This document shows, in pieces, positions 31,344-34,891 of a DNA stretch of 34,891 nucleotides; the first letter of the stretch is position 1; each line of letters opens with the position of its first letter. The notes beneath the pieces are model-generated. The model had not been told where the DNA came from, made no database searches, and worked only from the letters and a program-made list of their open reading frames with translations. The translations under genes were made by a program, and so were the position numbers. The stretch comes from an uncultured Christensenella sp. (GTDB lineage: Bacteria > Bacillota > Clostridia > Christensenellales > Borkfalkiaceae): positions 1-34,891 of the forward strand of contig CAJUGP010000023.1 in assembly GCA_910586365.1 (NCBI GenBank), given 5' to 3'.

Positions 31344-31377
31344 ATGGTATGACGGGCACGTTTTGTCCCATGACAAA
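31344..31377 (-). promoter_or_regulatory. Possible sigma-E-type -10 and inverted repeat upstream of sigK
   Basis: On the minus strand CATACCAT (31351-31344) resembles the sigma-E -10 consensus, and sigK is a known sigma-E target in Bacillus. Just upstream, TTTTGTC (31361-31367) and GACAAAA (31371-31377) form a perfect inverted repeat. The implied leader would be only about ten bases and no good -35 is seen, so this is tentative. Confidence 0.3.
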
Positions 31378-31396
31378 AAATACGGCTTTTCCTTGG

Positions 31397-32047
31397 TTAT
31401 TCCATTCTTTTTACAACGCCTTTTCGGTCGACCTTACAGCCTTCTTCCACGACGCCGCGCACGCTTGCAAGCGGCATTACAACCGAACGCCTACCGATGA
31501 TTGTTCCGGGATTGAGCACGGCGTTGCAGCCGACCTCCGCCCGATCGCCCACGATCGCCCCGAATTTACGCAAACCCGTTTGCAATTCCGTTTCGCCGCG
31601 CACGCTGATATTTTGTTTATCGAGCCGCACGTTGGAAGTGATCGCCCCCGCCCCCATGTGCGCGCGATACCCCAAAATACTGTCGCCCACGTAATTAAAA
31701 TGCGGCGCTTGCGCTCCGTCGAAGAGAACGCAGTTTTTTAGCTCGACGCTGTTGCCGACCACACAGCCTTCTCCGACGAGCACGCCTCCGCGCAAAAACG
31801 CACCGTGACGCACTTGCGCGCCCGCACATATCACGCAGGGCGGCATGATCAACGCGGACGGCGCGATACATGCGCTTTCGTGCACCCATACGCCTTCCGC
31901 TACGGCTGTGTATTTTTCATCCAATTCCGCCCCGTGCGTTTGAAGATAATGCTTCAAGCCTGCAAGCGCCTGCCACGGGTACGCGAACGAATCAATGTAT
32001 TCCCCCGCAAGGGATTTTCGGTAATCGAGTTGCGCATGAAAATCCAT
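31397..32047 (-). CDS. Left-handed beta-helix (hexapeptide-repeat) protein related to GlmU C-terminal domain
   Basis: Residues about 45-205 show hexapeptide-repeat periodicity (VWVHESACIAPSALIMPPCVI, VLVGEGCVVGNSVELKNCVL), with the loop HFNYVGDSILGYRAHMGAGAITSN typical of GlmU-like acyltransferase domains. There is no nucleotidyltransferase domain, only a short N-terminal helical extension, so it is a 216-residue stand-alone LbH protein, often annotated as a UDP-GlcNAc pyrophosphorylase-like protein. Acetyl- or sugar-nucleotide transferase activity is family inference. No Shine-Dalgarno is seen before ATG; a stop codon (TGA) is two codons upstream, so an earlier in-frame start is excluded. 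It precedes sigK on the same strand, 70 bp apart. Confidence 0.82.
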   Translation of the reverse strand: MDFHAQLDYRKSLAGEYIDSFAYPWQALAGLKHYLQTHGAELDEKYTAVAEGVWVHESACIAPSALIMPPCVICAGAQVRHGAFLRGGVLVGEGCVVGNSVELKNCVLFDGAQAPHFNYVGDSILGYRAHMGAGAITSNVRLDKQNISVRGETELQTGLRKFGAIVGDRAEVGCNAVLNPGTIIGRRSVVMPLASVRGVVEEGCKVDRKGVVKRME

Positions 32048-32152
32048 GATTCATACGTATGCACGGCACCGAAATAACGTTCTTTCGCCTTGAAATAAAA
32101 GAACATTCCGCTCATATTTTTTGACAATTTTTGCGCAGACTTTTTGCCGTTA

Positions 32153-32178
32153 TTTCCAAAATTTGGGAATATTTCCAA
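32153..32178 (+). promoter_or_regulatory. Three-half-site putative operator upstream of small XRE gene
   Basis: TTTCCAA (32153-32159), TTGGGAA (32163-32169, inverted) and TTTCCAA (32172-32178) alternate about one helical turn apart. The last two form the near-palindrome TTGGGAATATTTCCAA. A candidate -10, TAAAAT (32191-32196), follows, so the sites overlap the -35 region. Confidence 0.5.
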
Positions 32179-32228
32179 TTTTCAGATTGTTAAAATTTTT
32201 ATGACGTAACACAAAGGAGTAAAAATTT

Positions 32229-32474
32229 ATGCAACTGTCTGACGCTATTTCCGCACGTATCAACGAACTTCTCGAAGAACGCGCATGGACGAACTACAAG
32301 CTTTCGGGACAAAGCGCCGTGCCCAATTCGACCGTTTCCAATTTGTTATTATGTAAATGCAAAGGCTGCAATGTTTGCACTTTGCTAAACATCGCAAGAG
32401 GATTCGGCATTACGCTGCAAGAACTGTTTGCATCCGATTTATTCGCGCCCGAAAACCTCGACGACGATAACTAA
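32229..32474 (+). CDS. Small XRE-family transcriptional regulator
   Basis: This 81-residue protein is one helix-turn-helix domain: ISARINELLEERAWTNYKLSGQSAVPNSTVSNLLLCKCKG, then LLNIARGFGITLQELF and an acidic tail. It has no sensor domain, though three Cys lie in a short CKCKGCNVC stretch (about residues 42-50). AAAGGAG is nine bases before ATG. Its likely operator is the half-site array at 32153-32178, suggesting autoregulation. A strong terminator follows. It is the last clearly core-like gene before the AT-richer right end. Confidence 0.88.
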   Translation: MQLSDAISARINELLEERAWTNYKLSGQSAVPNSTVSNLLLCKCKGCNVCTLLNIARGFGITLQELFASDLFAPENLDDDN

Positions 32475-32499
32475 ATCGTAACGCGAAAAATAATTTTTC

Positions 32500-32525
32500 A
32501 GCCGTTCGGAATCGAACGGCTTTTC
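32500..32525 (+). terminator. Terminator of the small XRE gene
   Basis: GCCGTTCG (32501-32508) pairs with CGAACGGC (32513-32520) around GAAT, followed by TTTT. Confidence 0.85.
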
Positions 32526-32585
32526 GGCGTGCGTTTGAAATGCAAACACCTGTAATAAATGAGCAAGAGTTACCTAAAAGAATGC

Positions 32586-33050
32586 TTATTTCAAGTTAAC
32601 GTGAATATTCAAAAAATAATTGACAATATTTTCGACTGTGCGATATGCGCAATACACAACCCAAACAATCCAAGTATACTGCCATTTTTGAGATATAACA
32701 CTAACTGTAATATATAATAAAGCCACAACAATGGCAATAATCCAATTCATAATTTTTTTATGCTTACGTATTATGACGTTACTTCTGTTTAGTGCGGATT
32801 TTACGTTTTCTTCCGAAATGTTTTTATAATCGCTATCGTTTATCCGTTCGCCGTTTAATATTTCATTTATGCTCACACCATAAAATTTACTTAAAATTTG
32901 CAGCATTTCAACAGGCGGTAAATAATTTCCGTTTTCCCAACGTGAAACGGTTTTATTCGTCACGCCGATTTGTTCGCCCAATTCATCTTGCGTAAGATTT
33001 TTTTCTTTCCGCAATTCAGCTAAAAAGGCACCGATTAATTGCATATTCAT
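32586..33050 (-). CDS. XRE-family regulator with C-terminal membrane segments
   Basis: A 154-residue protein. Residues about 5-62 form the helix-turn-helix (LAELRKEKNLTQDELGEQIGVTNKTVSRWENGNYLPP), followed by GVSINEILNGE. After a basic linker (NRSNVIIRKHKKI), residues about 108-150 hold two hydrophobic stretches (WIIAIVVALLYITVSVI and WIVWVVYCAYRTVENIV) expected to cross the membrane. This layout is common in Clostridia and may link DNA binding to a membrane signal; the signal is unknown. ATG at 33050 has AGGAG nine bases upstream; a TATAAT (33086-33081) precedes it without a clear -35. Composition is AT-rich. Confidence 0.85.
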   Translation of the reverse strand: MNMQLIGAFLAELRKEKNLTQDELGEQIGVTNKTVSRWENGNYLPPVEMLQILSKFYGVSINEILNGERINDSDYKNISEENVKSALNRSNVIIRKHKKIMNWIIAIVVALLYITVSVISQKWQYTWIVWVVYCAYRTVENIVNYFLNIHVNLK

Positions 33051-33185
33051 AATGAATATCTCCTTCTGTCCGATAACACTATTATAGCACTTATAAACGG
33101 AAAAGCATTGCCCATAAACAGCGAATTTGAAACAAATATGAAATATATCACAGAACATGCGGCAGGGCGGCAGGCGTTTGAATAA

Positions 33186-33374
33186 ATGAATAAACTCGCC
33201 GCAAAAGAAATACGCACACATAAGTGTGCGTATACGTCTCGTGTGGTGGAACTGAAAGCGGCAAAAACGCACACCGTAATATATAAGATAAACAGACGGG
33301 AATTTTATTGCGCCGTAGATTTGCCGCTGTCAGACTACCCGCTGTATGGCAAACAGTTAGTCGCAAGGGGCTAA
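33186..33374 (+). CDS. Possible small protein (62 aa)
   Basis: A short frame encoding a basic 62-residue peptide (MNKLAAKEIRTHKCAYTSRV ... DYPLYGKQLVARG). It has no recognisable domain, no clear Shine-Dalgarno and no visible promoter, and its 3' end overlaps the convergent gene ending at 33357 by 18 bp. The amino acid mix is plausible for a protein and it lies in the mobile-element-like region, so it is kept with low confidence. Confidence 0.35.
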   Translation: MNKLAAKEIRTHKCAYTSRVVELKAAKTHTVIYKINRREFYCAVDLPLSDYPLYGKQLVARG

Positions 33375-33542
33375 CCGCTCACGGCTTGCCCGTTCGGTTG
33401 CAAGGGCTGTCATAGCGTCCTTATAAATACGCTTTGACAGCCTTTTTGCTTGCTCCCTATCGGGCGGCAGTTTGGCGTAAATGTTTTTGCTTTGGTCGTT
33501 AAAATAGATAATTGTTATTCTGAGCGGCATTTGCTTATTCAT
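33357..33542 (-). CDS. Small basic protein (61 aa) of the mobile-element region
   Basis: The peptide MNKQMPLRITIIYFNDQSKN ... KLPPDREQAKRLSKRIYKDAMTALA... has an N-terminal beta-like segment and a basic helix. I do not recognise its family. ATG at 33542 was chosen because AAAGGA lies nine bases upstream; the longer open frame to 33794 runs through the intergenic repeats. It is downstream of the small sigma factor on the same strand. Confidence 0.6.
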   Translation of the reverse strand: MNKQMPLRITIIYFNDQSKNIYAKLPPDREQAKRLSKRIYKDAMTALATERASRERLAPCD

Positions 33543-33611
33543 ATTTGAAATTCCTTTAATTCTTAATAACCCAACCCCACCCACAGCAGGCTTGTTTTCC
33601 GTTCCGTGTTC

Positions 33612-33852
33612 CGTAGTGCCAATTAGGTAATAATAGCGTGAAAGTCCTAAAATGCTGCGACGCGCGACGTAGTGCCAATTAGGTAATAGTATGCTTATTG
33701 CCACTGCGGGCGGCTGTCGCCGCCCGCATATCGCCACATTTGCCCCGAAAAGTGTTACAGTGTTACGGGGTGGACTAGGTAATACTATGTCCACCCCGTC
33801 GGCATAACGCTTGAATTTGCGTTACACGTTACGGGGTGAACGGGTAATATTA
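33612..33852. repeat. Intergenic repeats and an 11-bp inverted repeat (gap 33543-33849)
   Basis: The 307-bp gap holds no gene. GTAGTGCCAATTAGGTAATA occurs exactly at 33613-33632 and 33669-33688. Related units are GGACTAGGTAATACTAT (33772-33788) and GAACGGGTAATATTAT (33838-33853), the last overlapping the sigma-factor stop. GTTACGGGGTG occurs at 33762-33772 and 33828-33838. ACGGGGTGGAC (33765-33775) and GTCCACCCCGT (33789-33799) form a perfect inverted repeat around the third unit. Confidence 0.75.
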
Positions 33853-34260
33853 TATACTGCAATCGCGTAATTGTTTTTGCAAGCGTTTGCGTATTGTTTT
33901 CATACGTTGCGATATAGCGGTATGCGATACGCCGATTTGTTCCGCTATCGCTCTGTAACTCATTTCCTCGAAATAGAATTTACGCACCAAATCGCGCCGT
34001 TTGTCCGATAGAGTAAGCAACGCTTTATGTACGCGCTCGGCGTCTTCTTTCCGCACAATTTCCGCGAATATGTCTATACGCTTGTCCTCATAATCTATTC
34101 CCATATCGGTAAAGTAGTATAGCGAGGTATGCCGCCTTGTTTCTTTCCAATGATAACGTTTTTCTTTTTGTAATAATTCCAAGTGTATCAAGTAAATATC
34201 TTCCGTAACCTCGACGGCGTTTGTCGTTCCGTCCACAAATTTATAGATTATTATTTGCAT
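33850..34260 (-). CDS. Small sigma-70-family factor of conjugative-element type
   Basis: A 136-residue protein whose C-terminal third is a sigma region 4 helix-turn-helix (TLSDKRRDLVRKFYFEEMSYRAIAEQIGVSHTAISQRMKTIRKRL). The N-terminal half (MQIIIYKFVDGTTNAVEVTE; YHWKETRRHTSLYYFTDMGIDYEDKRID) resembles the short sigma-like regulators of Tn916-like and other integrative elements rather than a full ECF factor. Its likely role is to control element genes; the promoters are unknown. ATG at 34260 follows GGAGG by eight bases; the frame's earlier GTG at 34275 lies within that ribosome site. A bidirectional terminator lies upstream at 34331-34386. Confidence 0.85.
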   Translation of the reverse strand: MQIIIYKFVDGTTNAVEVTEDIYLIHLELLQKEKRYHWKETRRHTSLYYFTDMGIDYEDKRIDIFAEIVRKEDAERVHKALLTLSDKRRDLVRKFYFEEMSYRAIAEQIGVSHTAISQRMKTIRKRLQKQLRDCSI

Positions 34261-34330
34261 ATAGAAAGCCTCCACTTATAAGCACGGCGGTGGCGTTGTG
34301 GTAAGTTTTTTATAAAAATTCTTGAAAATA

Positions 34331-34386
34331 AAAAAGCCCGACAAACTTTCAGACTTAATTCAGTCCTAAAAATTTGTCGGGTTTTC
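34331..34386. terminator. Bidirectional terminator
   Basis: CCCGACAAA (34337-34345) pairs with TTTGTCGGG (34373-34381), flanked by A and T tracts. The loop holds the near-palindrome GACTTAATTCAGTC. On the minus strand it separates the Cys-rich peptide gene from the small sigma gene. Confidence 0.75.
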
Positions 34387-34602
34387 ACTCTTTCATAGAG
34401 AGCCATAACACCTATGACAAACGCCAGCCATAAACGGGCGTGCGCTTACAGCCCCGTATTAGTTAGTGGGTATGTAGTGCGTTTGTTATGAAGTGCCAAA
34501 TAAAAAAAGAATTGAGTGCGCCATTTCCAGCTCCCGAAAGTTTTTTGTCGTTTTACTTTCGTACACTCAATTCTTTATTTGCTATAAAGATTTATTCGGT
34601 TG
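34386..34602 (-). other. Gene-free stretch with a large structured hairpin
   Basis: No gene is visible from 34276 to 34602 apart from the terminator at 34331-34386. AAAGAATTGAGTG (34506-34518) pairs with CACTCAATTCTTT (34564-34576), and inside it CGAAAGT (34535-34541) pairs with ACTTTCG (34555-34561). Read on the minus strand the outer stem ends in a seven-T run, so it may be the terminator of the Cys-rich peptide transcript or a small structured RNA. Confidence 0.55.
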
Positions 34603-34773
34603 TTAGGTTTTATCTGATAATACTTTTAATACTTTTTGAATAATGATTTTGCCGTCCTTGATTTCTATAAGTAGTTTTGCCTTGCATTTCGGGCAATATA
34701 TTTCTACGTTCGAGCCGTCGCCAGCCTTAAATAATTTATACCCGCAGTCGGGGCAAACAATGTATGAGGTCAT
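34603..34773 (-). CDS. Cys-rich KTR-like zinc-ribbon peptide (56 aa)
   Basis: A short frame translating to MTSYIVCPDCGYKLFKAG..., with C7-x2-C10 and C27-x2-C30 (CPDC and CPKC), the four ligands of a small zinc ribbon, then KAKLLIEIKDGKIIIQKV. It resembles the Cys-rich KTR peptides common in Bacillota integrative elements, whose role is unknown. ATG at 34773 has no strong Shine-Dalgarno and starts 2 bases after the stop codon of the upstream gene, so it may be translationally coupled to it. Confidence 0.75.
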   Translation of the reverse strand: MTSYIVCPDCGYKLFKAGDGSNVEIYCPKCKAKLLIEIKDGKIIIQKVLKVLSDKT

Positions 34774-34775
34774 AA

Positions 34776-34891
34776 TTATTTTTTGAGGTCCCGTAATTCG
34801 ATTTTATCAAGATAAGGTCTACTTTTATTTAACAAGGCAATATCAAAAGGTTTACCGTGCGCGGGGTAGATTGCTTTTATCTTTTTATTGT
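34776..34891 (-). CDS. Metallo-beta-lactamase-fold hydrolase, C-terminal fragment (cut by window edge)
   Basis: The last 37 residues of a protein whose start lies beyond the window: KKIKAIYPAHGKPFDIALL..., ending DLKK. The YPAHGKPF stretch is typical of the C-terminal His motif of MBL-fold hydrolases. The rest of the active site is not visible, so substrate and intactness cannot be judged. It is immediately upstream of the Cys-rich peptide gene. Confidence 0.6.
   Translation of the reverse strand, partial: NKKIKAIYPAHGKPFDIALLNKSRPYLDKIELRDLKK

Larger units (their letters stand above)
33357..34891. mobile_element. Probable part of an integrative/conjugative element, extending past the window
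   Basis: A Tn916-type small sigma factor, a Cys-rich KTR-like peptide, a small basic protein, AT-rich composition and repeat-rich gaps all occur together here, a set usual for Bacillota integrative elements. No integrase, relaxase or attachment site is visible in the window, so the left boundary is not fixed; it may begin near 32.5 kb. Confidence 0.5.

Noticed and set aside
34270..34425. A 51-codon minus-strand frame upstream of the small sigma factor
   Set aside because: It runs through a bidirectional terminator and the sigma gene's ribosome site and has no ribosome site of its own.

Overview
The window reads as chromosome from a spore-forming Bacillota, most likely a Clostridia-like lineage. 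The evidence is an intact sporulation sigma factor sigK, a T-box riboswitch, strong Shine-Dalgarno sites, sigma-A type TTGACA/TATAAT promoters, and an archaeal/eukaryotic-type ProRS. No genus is claimed. Coding DNA of the core is GC-rich, which produces many long antisense open frames. The two ends are clearly AT-richer and look accessory.

Left end (1-1.3 kb): a tRNA-Pro with an unusual AGG anticodon and its terminator, then an AT-rich islet of a small XRE regulator and a divergent, unrecognised 275-residue protein. The two share a back-to-back promoter inside a perfect 15-bp inverted repeat that includes both start codons.

1.35-9.0 kb (minus strand): a CmpB-type membrane protein, a divergent nucleoside hydrolase, a proS-asnS operon, a DUF2207 membrane protein with a Gly-rich tail, and a DegV fatty-acid-binding protein.

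9.2-16.4 kb (plus strand): a phosphohexomutase-transketolase pair, a terminator, then two overlapping ABC exporter half-transporter genes that form a heterodimer.

16.4-18.5 kb: an XRE regulator whose C-terminal half is a strict five-residue glycine repeat, a divergent HAD phosphatase with a leaderless-type promoter, and a cluster of palindromic REP-like repeats.

18.5-22.2 kb (minus strand): a second heterodimeric ABC exporter with its own promoter and a leader hairpin.

22.3-30.6 kb (minus strand): one long run asnB-hisZ-hisG-hisD-hisB-hisH-hisA-hisF-hisIE. It follows a T-box leader whose specifier triplet reads AAC (Asn). Most his junctions are 4-bp ATGA/GTGA overlaps. hisC and a histidinol-phosphate phosphatase are absent. 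If the run is one transcript, histidine synthesis is under asparagine (tRNA-Asn charging) control.

30.6-32.5 kb: sigK, a left-handed beta-helix protein and a small XRE regulator with a three-half-site operator.

Right end (32.6-34.9 kb): an AT-richer region that looks like part of an integrative or conjugative element. It holds an XRE/membrane protein, a small conserved-looking protein, intergenic repeats, a Tn916-type small sigma factor, a Cys-rich zinc-ribbon peptide and the C-terminus of a metallo-beta-lactamase-fold protein cut by the window edge.
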